The notes beneath the pieces were generated by a model that worked only from the letters and a program-made list of their open reading frames with translations, ran no database searches and was not told where the DNA came from. From Pseudomonas fulva (GTDB taxonomy: Bacteria > Pseudomonadota > Gammaproteobacteria > Pseudomonadales > Pseudomonadaceae): 64,000 nt of DNA. The stretch spans positions 1 to 64,000 of the forward strand of contig NZ_JADNYP010000004.1 in NCBI RefSeq assembly GCF_015680705.1, read 5' to 3'. Numbering within the stretch: the stretch's first letter is position 1; each line of letters begins with the position of its first letter. A program made the position numbers and the translations under genes. Shown piece by piece: positions 42,962 through 50,210 of this stretch.

Positions 42962-43114
42962 TCAGCACAGGCCCGGCGAGGCCAGGCTTCTCTCCTCCCA
43001 ATGTCTAGCGGCTCGAAGCGCGGCCAGGATCCGCATCACGTCGTCTTTCTGCTGTCGCGTCAAAGCTCGGAACAGCTCGATCAGGTCACGTTCCCGTTTG
43101 TTGATTTTTCTCAC
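42962..43114 (-). CDS. Small hypothetical protein
   Basis: A 50-residue protein starting at GTG with GGAG eight bases upstream, MRKINKRERDLIELFRA in the first half and KDDVMRILAALRAAR in the second. It looks like a short helical, possibly DNA- or protein-binding peptide of the kind found near pseudomonad regulators. A longer start is possible in frame. Function unknown. Confidence 0.45.
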   Translation of the reverse strand: MRKINKRERDLIELFRALTRQQKDDVMRILAALRAARHWEERSLASPGLC

Positions 43115-43197
43115 AACCGATACTCCGGATTCGTCATTACTCAGTGCCCTGTGGCTGGGCACCATCGAGATCACGCCGGCGTATGGGTGTCGTGTGC

Positions 43198-44049
43198 TTA
43201 GTCGCGCGCAGGTGGTGCTTTGAATTGCGGCAGGTGTGCGTACTTGCCGTTGCTGCTCCAGCCTTCCAGGTCACCATTGGGGAGCAGCACGTAGTATTCG
43301 CCGTTTTCGTCGTCGGGCTGCTGCAAGCGAAGGCGCTGGCCGTCGAGGTCCTTGGCGAGGTAGGTCTCGGTTCGTTTGCCATCGGTGAAGATACGGTCGA
43401 GCTTGTAGGTGTTCTTGACCTTGTACAGCACCATCAACTCGCCAATCATTCCATCCGAGAGCCAACTGCTAATCATCGTGGGATACTGACTGAGGTCCGT
43501 ATTGGCCAGTTGCTGGTAATCCGAGGCCTTCAGCCCGATGATCGAGGCCTCGTAGTCCGGTTGAAACTTTGCGCTTGCCCAGTACGTATCAGCCGTCTGG
43601 CCCTCTACGCGGAAACCGATGAACGTGTGAGGCAGCTTGGTTTTGTAATCGTCCCGGATGGCATAGGCCACCTCTTTGAGTTCCTGCTCGGACAGGCGCC
43701 GAGGCAGCATGGCCTCGACCTTGCGCAGGATCGAGCCGCCAGAGCGGTAATCGTCTTTGGTGATCGTGTAAGTGATGGGAGATTCAACAGCCTTCGTGTC
43801 CGATACCTCGAACGCTGGCTCAGCCTGCGTTGCAGTTGACTCTGCATGCGTAGGCGTGGACGGCTTGTTGCCATCATGGACCAGGATCGCCCAGACAAGC
43901 ATCACCAAGAATCCAACGACCAAACCACTGATACACCCCAGCACGTGACGGGTGAAGGCGCCCTTGCCTTCTTGCCGCAACTTTTTGACCGAGCCCCACC
44001 AGACCAGCGCGGTTACTGCCAGCACCAACAGCATTCCTACAACTTCCAT
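43198..44049 (-). CDS. Membrane-anchored protein of unknown function
   Basis: The 283-residue protein has two N-terminal membrane helices (residues about 5-22 and 35-58) with LVWWGSVKKLR and RHVLGCISG, the module shared with the small protein at 41410-41628. A proline/threonine-rich linker follows, and then a soluble domain of about 200 residues with DDYRSGGSILRKVEAMLP and repeated aromatic-rich strands (YKVKNTYKLDRIF, NGEYYVLLPNGDLEGW). I do not recognise the soluble fold. It lies next to the phage-like element but its membership is uncertain. Confidence 0.65.
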   Translation of the reverse strand: MEVVGMLLVLAVTALVWWGSVKKLRQEGKGAFTRHVLGCISGLVVGFLVMLVWAILVHDGNKPSTPTHAESTATQAEPAFEVSDTKAVESPITYTITKDDYRSGGSILRKVEAMLPRRLSEQELKEVAYAIRDDYKTKLPHTFIGFRVEGQTADTYWASAKFQPDYEASIIGLKASDYQQLANTDLSQYPTMISSWLSDGMIGELMVLYKVKNTYKLDRIFTDGKRTETYLAKDLDGQRLRLQQPDDENGEYYVLLPNGDLEGWSSNGKYAHLPQFKAPPARD

Positions 44050-44249
44050 TCAATCATCCTCCACAAATCACCGACCCCCACGGCCGGTGCGCTGCACTCG
44101 CGCCCCGCCTTGGCCTGTGATCGGCAAGACGATCGTCCACCCATGTCCTCACGCGTGGGGTATCGCGAATGCAGTGGCGGTAGGAATTAGAAACGCTTGG
44201 GCTGCGGGCTAGTACGCTGGAATGGTTTCAGAATCTGTCGGCTGCAAGA

Positions 44250-44588
44250 TCATCTTGCAAATGCGGCGGCTGTGCGCAGAAGAATGGCCTGATCGGCCTC
44301 GTCAATTCTGGACAGGAGTTCTAGCAACCGTGCCCCTTCGGCCGTCATGGCATCCACGCGCATCTGGCGTGCGCCGGTGACGACATAGAGCACGTCCACG
44401 CCGCATTCGGCAACGGCTGCCAGGTAGGCAGCGTCGGGACTGCGCTCACTTTTTTCGTACTTGCCCTGGGTGTTTCGGTTCACCCCGCCACGCTGGCCAA
44501 GCTCTTCCTGATTCAGCCCAAGTCGCTCGCGCTCTTCACGCAGGCGCTCACCTATTGCACTCGTTTGCACGCAAAAACCCTTTGACAT
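44250..44588 (-). CDS. XRE-family phage-type repressor
   Basis: The roughly 112-residue protein has an N-terminal helix-turn-helix (RLREERERLGLNQEELGQRGGVNRNTQ region, residues about 15-50) and a short C-terminal helix without a peptidase domain, so self-cleavage is not expected. It is read away from the phage-like operon, and its start region overlaps an 18-base operator in the promoter of that operon. It most likely represses the rightward genes and itself. Several in-frame starts exist; the ATG at the operator edge is taken. Confidence 0.82.
   Translation of the reverse strand: MSKGFCVQTSAIGERLREERERLGLNQEELGQRGGVNRNTQGKYEKSERSPDAAYLAAVAECGVDVLYVVTGARQMRVDAMTAEGARLLELLSRIDEADQAILLRTAAAFAR
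44556..44573. promoter_or_regulatory. Operator O2 (related copy)
   Basis: TGCACTCGTTTGCACGCA is an imperfect copy of O1, identical at 14 of 18 positions when read on the other strand. Its centre is 32 bases from that of O1, three helical turns, inside the repressor coding start. Confidence 0.55.
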
Positions 44589-44609
44589 GCACTCAAATGA
44601 GTGCATAAT
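44582..44609 (+). promoter_or_regulatory. Rightward early promoter with embedded operator O1
   Basis: TTGACA (44582-44587) and CATAAT (44604-44609) form a near-consensus sigma70 promoter with a 16-base spacer. The spacer is filled by the operator TGCACTCAAATGAGTGCA (44588-44605), a perfect 8-base inverted repeat with a two-base centre. Repressor bound there would block RNA polymerase. Confidence 0.75.
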
Positions 44610-44619
44610 CATCATCAAA

Positions 44620-44646
44620 TGAACACGTTTGAACACAGATGAACAC
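44620..44646 (+). repeat. Three TGAACAC repeats at 10-base steps
   Basis: TGAACAC occurs at 44620-44626, 44630-44636 and 44640-44646, exactly one helical turn apart, between the rightward promoter and the first gene. Confidence 0.7.
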
Positions 44647-44848
44647 TATGCACGCACCTCTTACACCTGAGCAAGCTCGCTCCGAGCTGGACAGAGTCGG
44701 CATGTCGATCGCTGAGTTTTGTCGCCAGCACGGACTCAACAAAAACCTAGTCAGTGACCTTTTGAATGGTCGGAAAAAAGGTCGTCGAGGCGAATCCCAC
44801 AGGGCAGCCGTGCTGCTCGGTATCAAACACGGCGAAACCGCACGGTAG
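44639..44848 (+). CDS. DNA-binding protein, BcepMu gp16 family
   Basis: The 69-residue protein contains PEQARSELDRVGMSIAEFCRQHGL followed by the helix-turn-helix-like LVSDLLNGRKKGRRGESHRAAVLLG, with the GRRGESHRAAVLLG block typical of the phage-associated BcepMu gp16 family. Such proteins sit where a Cro-type gene would. It is the first gene after the rightward promoter. The start could be this ATG or the one three codons later; the first overlaps the third TGAACAC repeat. Confidence 0.75.
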   Translation: MNTMHAPLTPEQARSELDRVGMSIAEFCRQHGLNKNLVSDLLNGRKKGRRGESHRAAVLLGIKHGETAR

Positions 44849-44877
44849 ACGACCTCGCTCACGGAGAAAACCAGAAC

Positions 44878-45351
44878 ATGAAACGCCCCGTGCTAGAAAC
44901 GCTCCGCCAGGTCGTCAGCGCCGTGGTCTGCGCCTTTCCAGGCGGTCGCGAGTGCGCCGCGGCGCGCCTGGGCTACCCGCTCAAGCGCTTCGACAACCAC
45001 GTCTACGAAAACGCCGGCAGCCGCCCGCTCAGCCCCGATCAGATCCATGTGCTGGAGCAAGACGCGGGCACCACTTTCCTGCCCGAGTACATCGCCCAGT
45101 TGTACGGCGGCATGTTCGTACCCCTGGCTCAACCGGAGACGCTGGACAACGTCGACCTCTACAGCCGGACGGTACGTACGGCCGCCAAGCGTGGGGCTGT
45201 CGATCAGATCATCGCCAAGGCATTGGAGGACGGCGTCATCGAGGACGCCGAGGCGAAGATCATCATGGCGGCGCATACCCGGCATCTGGCGGCGCGTCAG
45301 GCCGAGGTCATGGCCACCTTGCAGCTGTATCGACGGGGGGCCGCGCAGTGA
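44878..45351 (+). CDS. CII/YmfL-like phage regulatory protein
   Basis: A 157-residue protein whose first half (VCAFPGGRECAAARLGYPLKRFDNHVYENAG then RPLSPDQIHVLE) matches the YmfL/CII-like regulators of P2-type and lambdoid prophages; the key features are the PGGRxxAAxxLG block and the RPLSxxQ block. It would bind DNA to control lysis-lysogeny or early gene choice. It ends overlapping the Ogr-like gene (GTGA), so the operon is translationally coupled. Confidence 0.72.
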   Translation: MKRPVLETLRQVVSAVVCAFPGGRECAAARLGYPLKRFDNHVYENAGSRPLSPDQIHVLEQDAGTTFLPEYIAQLYGGMFVPLAQPETLDNVDLYSRTVRTAAKRGAVDQIIAKALEDGVIEDAEAKIIMAAHTRHLAARQAEVMATLQLYRRGAAQ

Positions 45352-45641
45352 GCACCTACAAGCTGGTGTGCCCCCACTGCGCGGGCCGCATGCGCATCCG
45401 CACCAGCGAAGGCACGCACATCTTCTTGCGTATCGCCTATTTGCAATGCGTCAACGAGGCCTGTGGCTGGTCGGTCCGGGCGCAGTTCGAAATGACGCAC
45501 GAAATGAGCCCTAGCGGCATGCCGAATCCATCGGTTCGGTTGCCCTTGGCGCCGATCGCCATGCGCCGTCAGGCGATGCGATCGGCCGATGATCACCCTG
45601 ACCTACTCGACCTGTTGGACATGGAGGCTGTAACCGTATGA
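45348..45641 (+). CDS. Ogr/Delta-like zinc-finger activator
   Basis: The 97-residue protein begins at a GTG overlapping the previous stop. It carries CPHC near residue 9 and CVNEACGW near residue 34, the four-cysteine zinc site of Ogr (P2), Delta (P4) and related late-gene activators, with RTSEG between them as in the family. These proteins recruit RNA polymerase to phage late promoters. No late genes exist in this element, so its targets would be elsewhere, as for P4 Delta acting on a helper phage. Confidence 0.8.
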   Translation: MSTYKLVCPHCAGRMRIRTSEGTHIFLRIAYLQCVNEACGWSVRAQFEMTHEMSPSGMPNPSVRLPLAPIAMRRQAMRSADDHPDLLDLLDMEAVTV

Positions 45642-46012
45642 ACGCCCTGACCTTGAACACCAACCCGGCCCATGACTATCGCGAAGCCATGCAGGAAGCG
45701 GCCGTTGCCTACCTCTTGCGGCGGCGTGGCCAGTTCCTGGCAGGCGATGCCCAAGTGCTGGAGTGCTGCAAACACTACGTGGCCCAGTCCCTGGAAGTGC
45801 CCGCGCACCTGGTGCAACGCATTGCCGAGCTGGCCGTGGCCGAGTTCGAGCGAACGACCAGCGAACGCCTGACGGTGCTGGGCGTGTGTCCACACAGCCG
45901 TATCGGCAGCCCCCTGTTCGTGATACTCGACAGGCAGACGCAGACGTGCCACGAAGTCCCTGCACGCGTTCTGCCGCTGCACCTGCTGCAACGCTCCGCC
46001 CTCTCCCGCTAA
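45638..46012 (+). CDS. Phage-type hypothetical protein
   Basis: A 124-residue soluble protein with no family I recognise. It contains AYLLRRRGQFLAGD, several cysteines (ECCKHYV and GVCPHSR) and a C-terminal HEVPARVLPLHLLQR. It overlaps the Ogr-like gene by four bases (ATGA) and precedes another small unknown gene, so it is part of the early-type operon. No functional claim is made. Confidence 0.6.
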   Translation: MNALTLNTNPAHDYREAMQEAAVAYLLRRRGQFLAGDAQVLECCKHYVAQSLEVPAHLVQRIAELAVAEFERTTSERLTVLGVCPHSRIGSPLFVILDRQTQTCHEVPARVLPLHLLQRSALSR

Positions 46013-46082
46013 CCCACGCTCGATGACCCGATACCCCGTTTTCACGTGGGTAAGGGTGAACTGCACTCGATAGGTGGCTGAC

Positions 46083-46325
46083 ATGAGCAACATCACCCTC
46101 CGCCTGGAACTGGACGAACGCCAGGCCAGGCACTACCTGGACTGGCTGAGCAGCCAGTTCGACGTGATCATGGCCGAGCTGTGGTTCTCCGATCGCTACC
46201 GGCATGTGCCCTGCGGGGCACGCGCACCAAAGGTGCTCGCCGATCATCCACACCTCGCTGGCATCGGCCGTACCCGCCATGCGCGGCGCAAGCAGCTGGC
46301 CCAGTCGTCGGAGTCCGTACGGTGA
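46083..46325 (+). CDS. Phage-type hypothetical protein
   Basis: An 80-residue protein starting MSNITLRLELDERQARHYLDW, with AGGTGG just before the ATG. The C-terminal part is basic (GRTRHARRKQLAQ). It overlaps the primase-helicase start by three bases (GTGA), suggesting translational coupling. I do not recognise the family. An accessory role in replication is inferred from position only. Confidence 0.6.
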   Translation: MSNITLRLELDERQARHYLDWLSSQFDVIMAELWFSDRYRHVPCGARAPKVLADHPHLAGIGRTRHARRKQLAQSSESVR

Positions 46326-49054
46326 AGAGCATGGACCCTGCCATACGCGACGAAGTGCTGCATCGGCTCGAGCGTCAGTACGGCCTCAGACCCATCCAGG
46401 GCACGCAGTACCTGCGCAAGGGCACGTGCCCGAACTGCGGGAAAACGGAGCTGTACACGCGTGCTGACGAGCCCTGGTTCATCAAGTGCGGCCGGGAGAG
46501 CAAGTGTGGTGAGCAATGGCACGTCAAGGAGCTGTTCGACGACCTGTTCGATGATTACAGCAAACGCTACCCGAGCCGTCAGGACGCCCCCCATGCGGCA
46601 GGCGACGCGTATTTGCGCAATGCACGCGGCTTCGATCTGACGTTGATTCAGGGGTGGTATACGCAGGATACCCATTGGGATGCGCGTTTGCAGATCGGCA
46701 GCGCCACCGTGCGCTTTGCGCTCGAGCACGGTGGCTACTGGGAGCGGCTGATCGATCGGCCCCATCGTTTCGGCAAGAAGAAAGCCCGCTTCGCGCCTGG
46801 CCAGTCGCCGAGGGGATACTGGTGGTGTCCGCCGTCGGTGAGTCTGCTCGAGGTCGACGAGCTGTGGATCGTCGAAGGCATCTTCGACGCCATTGCGCTG
46901 CTGCATCATGGCCTGGACGCAGTGTCGGCGATGAGTTCCAGCGCGTTTCCGCAGGCTTCGCTCAAGGCCCTAGCCACCCTGTGCGCGGAGCACGGCCGGA
47001 AGCTGCCTCGGTTGGTCTGGGCGCTGGACAATGAGCCCGGTGCGCACCGCTACACCCGCAAGCATGCCGCGTTGGCGCGCGAACTGGGCTTCGTCTGCGA
47101 GGCGGCGCAGATCCCGCAGCGTGGCCGCAAGGTGGACTGGAACGACCTGCACCAACGCTGGCACTTCATCGACGCTGACAAGCGTCAGCAGCGCGTCGAG
47201 GCCGATCTGCGCGAGGCGCGTTACCACGGCAGCCTGCTGCTGGCCGACAGTGCCGCCGAGAAAGGCGTGCTGATGTACGACTGGCGGGAGCGCCAGGACT
47301 TTCACTTCGCGTTCGAGAACCGCCTGTACTGGTTCAAGATGGACGTGGACAAGTTCAACAAGGCGCTGCAACAGCTCGACGAATCGGAGCGCCACGAAGA
47401 CCTGCTGCTCAATGACCGTCAGCGGCGTGACAAGGCGTTGCGCCAATGCGGGGCGGTGACCGAGATCGCCAACTGCCATCCGCAGGCGCTTTACTTCCAG
47501 CGCAACGAGGTGACGGACGAGTCCTGGTACTACTTCCGGGTGGACTTCCCGCACGATGAGCCAAGCGTGCTGAACACCTTCACCGGTGGCCAGGTGGCCG
47601 CTGCCAGCGAGTTCAAGAAGCGACTACTCAGCATGGCGGCGGGTGCGGTGTATACCGGCACCGGTGCGCAGCTCGACCGGATCATGCAGCAGCAGCTGTT
47701 CGGGCTGAAGACGGTCAAGACGATCGATTACGTCGGCTACAGCAAGGAACACGGCTGCTACGTGTTCGGCGACCTGGCGGTACGCGGCGGCGTGCTTGAG
47801 GAGGTGAACGCGGAGGATTACTTCGAGTTCAAGGGCCTGCGCCTGAAGACGCTGCAGAAATCGATCCGCCTGGAGATCAACCGCGACCTGGCGGCGTATC
47901 GGACGCAGTGGTTCGACTGGCTGTGGACGTGCTTCGGCACGCAGGGCGTGATCGCCCTCGCCTTCTGGTTCGGCTCGTTGTTCGCCGAGCAGATCCGCGC
48001 CGGGTTCCAGTCGTTCCCCTTCTTGGAGGTGACGGGCGAGGCCGGCGCCGGCAAGTCCACGCTGCTGATGTTCCTGTGGAAGCTGCTCGGGCGCCAGGAC
48101 GAGGAAGGCGACGACCCGGTGAAGATGACCAAGGCCGGCCTGCGCCGTTGGCTGAGCCAGACTTCGGGCATGCCGGTGGTGATGCTCGAGGCCGATCGCA
48201 GCGATGCCGAGGGCGGCGCGGTGAAGTCGTTCGACTTCGATCAGTTCAAGCCGCTGTTCAACGGCCGGGGCCTGGGGTTGACCGGCGTGAAGAACGGCGG
48301 CAACGACACCAACGCACCACCCTTTCGGTCGACGCTGGTGTTCAGCCAGAACGCCTCGGTGGTGGCGTCCGAGGCGATCCTCACGCGGATCGTGAAGCTG
48401 CACTTCGTCCGGCCGGACGTCACCAGCGAGAGCCGCGCGGCGGCGGACAACCTGAACCATTTGCAGGCCAGTGAGGTGAGCCATTTCCTGCTGCTCGCCG
48501 CCAAGGCCGAGCACCAGGTGATGGAACGGTTCAAGGCCCAGGTGGGGATCCACGAGCAGGCCTTGCGCGAGCTGCGTGAGATTCGCGTCGAGCGGATCAT
48601 CAAGAACCACGCCCAGATGATGGCGCTGGTGGATGCGCTGCGCCTGGTCGTGCCGATGAGTGACCGGCAGCACGATGCGGTACTGCATGAGCTGCGCGCC
48701 ATGGCGGTAGGCCGTCAGCAGGCGGTGAACGCCGATCCGAAGGAGGTCGCCGAGTTCTGGGAGGTGTTCGACTACCTGGAATCGTTGAGCGACGAGCCAG
48801 TGGTCGACCACAGCAAGAAGCCGGAGGTGATCGCCGTGAACCTCAACGAGTTCTGCGAGCGGGCCGCCGAGCACAAACAGAAGCTGGCCGATGCCGGCAC
48901 CCTGCGCACGTTGCTGCGCAACAGTAAATCCCGCCCTTTCATCGAGGCCAATCGCGCCGTCGACAGTGGTGTGCGGGCCGCTTTCAACCAGCGTGTGTCC
49001 GAGGCGGCGCGGCGCGCGACGACCGTTAAGTGCTGGCTGTTCAAGGCCAGCTGA
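46322..49054 (+). CDS. Primase-helicase with Toprim and P-loop ATPase domains
   Basis: This 910-residue replication protein has a zinc-binding N-terminus (CPNCGKTEL, then CGRESKCGEQW), a Toprim primase core with IVEGIFDAIALL and a Walker A GEAGAGKSTLL near residue 585, followed by VVMLEADRSD and an ATPase-type C-terminal half. It is the kind of primase-helicase encoded by satellites and P4-like islands for their own replication. The GTG start overlapping the previous stop has GGAG eight bases upstream; an ATG three codons later is the alternative. Confidence 0.85.
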   Translation: MKSMDPAIRDEVLHRLERQYGLRPIQGTQYLRKGTCPNCGKTELYTRADEPWFIKCGRESKCGEQWHVKELFDDLFDDYSKRYPSRQDAPHAAGDAYLRNARGFDLTLIQGWYTQDTHWDARLQIGSATVRFALEHGGYWERLIDRPHRFGKKKARFAPGQSPRGYWWCPPSVSLLEVDELWIVEGIFDAIALLHHGLDAVSAMSSSAFPQASLKALATLCAEHGRKLPRLVWALDNEPGAHRYTRKHAALARELGFVCEAAQIPQRGRKVDWNDLHQRWHFIDADKRQQRVEADLREARYHGSLLLADSAAEKGVLMYDWRERQDFHFAFENRLYWFKMDVDKFNKALQQLDESERHEDLLLNDRQRRDKALRQCGAVTEIANCHPQALYFQRNEVTDESWYYFRVDFPHDEPSVLNTFTGGQVAAASEFKKRLLSMAAGAVYTGTGAQLDRIMQQQLFGLKTVKTIDYVGYSKEHGCYVFGDLAVRGGVLEEVNAEDYFEFKGLRLKTLQKSIRLEINRDLAAYRTQWFDWLWTCFGTQGVIALAFWFGSLFAEQIRAGFQSFPFLEVTGEAGAGKSTLLMFLWKLLGRQDEEGDDPVKMTKAGLRRWLSQTSGMPVVMLEADRSDAEGGAVKSFDFDQFKPLFNGRGLGLTGVKNGGNDTNAPPFRSTLVFSQNASVVASEAILTRIVKLHFVRPDVTSESRAAADNLNHLQASEVSHFLLLAAKAEHQVMERFKAQVGIHEQALRELREIRVERIIKNHAQMMALVDALRLVVPMSDRQHDAVLHELRAMAVGRQQAVNADPKEVAEFWEVFDYLESLSDEPVVDHSKKPEVIAVNLNEFCERAAEHKQKLADAGTLRTLLRNSKSRPFIEANRAVDSGVRAAFNQRVSEAARRATTVKCWLFKAS

Positions 49055-49103
49055 ACCGCTCGGACGCGGCAACGTCCGGGCACTTCGACCAAGGAGAAGC
49101 GAC

Positions 49104-49709
49104 ATGCAATTCAATGTGATTCGTGGGCCGGAAGGCTCTGGGAAAACGACGCGACTGCGCCAGATGGCCCGCGAGTTCGGTGCCGGCGACAAGATTCTGG
49201 AGGGTTCCAGCAACAGCGCCGAGTCGCTGAAGCGAGGGGTCATGGCGGCGGCACGTCGTGGTGAGCGACACGTCTTCATCGACGACTGTTCGCAGGCGTG
49301 CCTGAAGGCGATGCGCGGCTGGATGGGGATACCGGGCTCGATGGTCGTTCACGTCGTGCTTTCGGCCCCTGCAGCGATCGACGCGCTCGCCCCCTTCTTC
49401 GACGAGGTCGACCGCCTGGACGCGCAACGGCCGGCCGTCAAGGCGGCAGGGCTGGCAGCGTTGAAGCGCCTGGTACCGGTGGCGTTGCAGCAGACTGGGC
49501 AGAGCCAGGTGGTCGGGCGCGTGCTGCTGGGGTTGTACGACGGCCGGGCGTTTCCGTTCGAGCTGACGGCGTTGCGCTGTCTGGATGCGCAGGTGTTCGA
49601 GGACTGCATGGCGGTCCTGCGGCTGGATCAGGTTCCGGAGCAGGAGGTGCATGAGTACCTGCCTGATGGACAGCAGGTCTTCGATCGACTGGTGGCGCTG
49701 TGGCGATGA
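49104..49709 (+). CDS. Small P-loop NTPase
   Basis: The 201-residue protein starts MQFNVIRGPEGSGKTTRL, giving a Walker A loop at residues about 8-16, and has a plausible Walker B, VFIDDC, near residue 57. It lacks other recognisable modules. An AAGGAG ribosome-binding site lies before the ATG, within a 21-base leader that is repeated upstream of a later small frame. Role unknown; it follows the primase-helicase by 49 bases. Confidence 0.65.
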   Translation: MQFNVIRGPEGSGKTTRLRQMAREFGAGDKILEGSSNSAESLKRGVMAAARRGERHVFIDDCSQACLKAMRGWMGIPGSMVVHVVLSAPAAIDALAPFFDEVDRLDAQRPAVKAAGLAALKRLVPVALQQTGQSQVVGRVLLGLYDGRAFPFELTALRCLDAQVFEDCMAVLRLDQVPEQEVHEYLPDGQQVFDRLVALWR

Positions 49710-49915
49710 AGTGGAAGGCCAAGCGAAACCGGGAGGGCCAGGTCATCCCCAGGTGCTGGATCAGCGACAGCGGCTACACGGTGGCCGAATGTCGTCTGCC
49801 CCATGCACGTTACCCCATCACCCGGCCGGGCGCGACGCAGCCGTTCGCGTATGCGAAGAACAGGCGTGAGGTGATCGCTCTCATTACCCAGGACTCGACG
49901 GCTACGGCCGAGTGA
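49706..49915 (+). CDS. Small hypothetical protein
   Basis: A 69-residue basic protein (MKWKAKRNREGQVIPRC at the start). It overlaps the P-loop gene stop by four bases (ATGA). The sequence resembles small phage-island proteins of unknown role. It ends just before a perfect 12-base hairpin. Confidence 0.55.
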   Translation: MKWKAKRNREGQVIPRCWISDSGYTVAECRLPHARYPITRPGATQPFAYAKNRREVIALITQDSTATAE

Positions 49916-49922
49916 AGAAGAT

Positions 49923-49952
49923 GGCGTCCAGGAGCGGCAACTCCTGGACGCC
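49923..49952. terminator. Strong hairpin before the repeated leader
   Basis: GGCGTCCAGGAG (49923-49934) pairs perfectly with CTCCTGGACGCC (49941-49952) around a six-base loop. No T-run follows, so it may attenuate or protect the message. Confidence 0.55.
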
Positions 49953-49976
49953 GGACCAACCTCAAGGAGAAGCAAC

Positions 49977-50126
49977 ATGCAATCACGAACCCCTGACGTT
50001 GGCGGGGCCAAGACTAGCACAGTGGAGTCGGCCGATCGGCTGCACTCATGTGGAGGCCCGAGGCTTCGACGTTCGCGCTTCATTCCACCAGACGGCTCAG
50101 GGTGCGGGACTGACGTCCAGAACTGA
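49977..50126 (+). CDS. Possible 49-residue ORF behind a duplicated leader
   Basis: The ATG is preceded by AAGGAG inside the 21-base block 49963-49983, which repeats the P-loop gene leader (49090-49110) with one change. The predicted peptide (MQSRTPDVGGAKTSTVES at the start) matches nothing I know. It may be a real small gene or a remnant left by a deletion that fused a copied start. Confidence 0.35.
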   Translation: MQSRTPDVGGAKTSTVESADRLHSCGGPRLRRSRFIPPDGSGCGTDVQN

Positions 50127-50167
50127 GCGCCCGATCTTCTGGATCACGGCGTACGTCTTCCTTTACG

Positions 50168-50188
50168 ACGGCCCATACACTGGGCCGT
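50168..50188. promoter_or_regulatory. Hairpin upstream of the integrase gene
   Basis: ACGGCCCA (50168-50175) pairs with TGGGCCGT (50181-50188) around a five-base loop, 22 bases before the integrase start. It could attenuate read-through from the operon into the integrase gene. Confidence 0.4.
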
Positions 50189-50210
50189 GGCTGGTTTAGA
50201 GAGCGATTCG

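Noticed and set aside
40708..44249. A second copy of the tRNA-Leu 3' end that would mark the left end of the element
   Set aside because: I read this stretch for the acceptor and T-arm sequence and found no convincing match, so no left attachment site is claimed.
49912..50199. A 95-codon frame overlapping the operon tail hairpin
   Set aside because: Its start overlaps a previous gene without a ribosome-binding site and it runs through the perfect hairpin and the duplicated leader; the smaller frame with AAGGAG is better supported.
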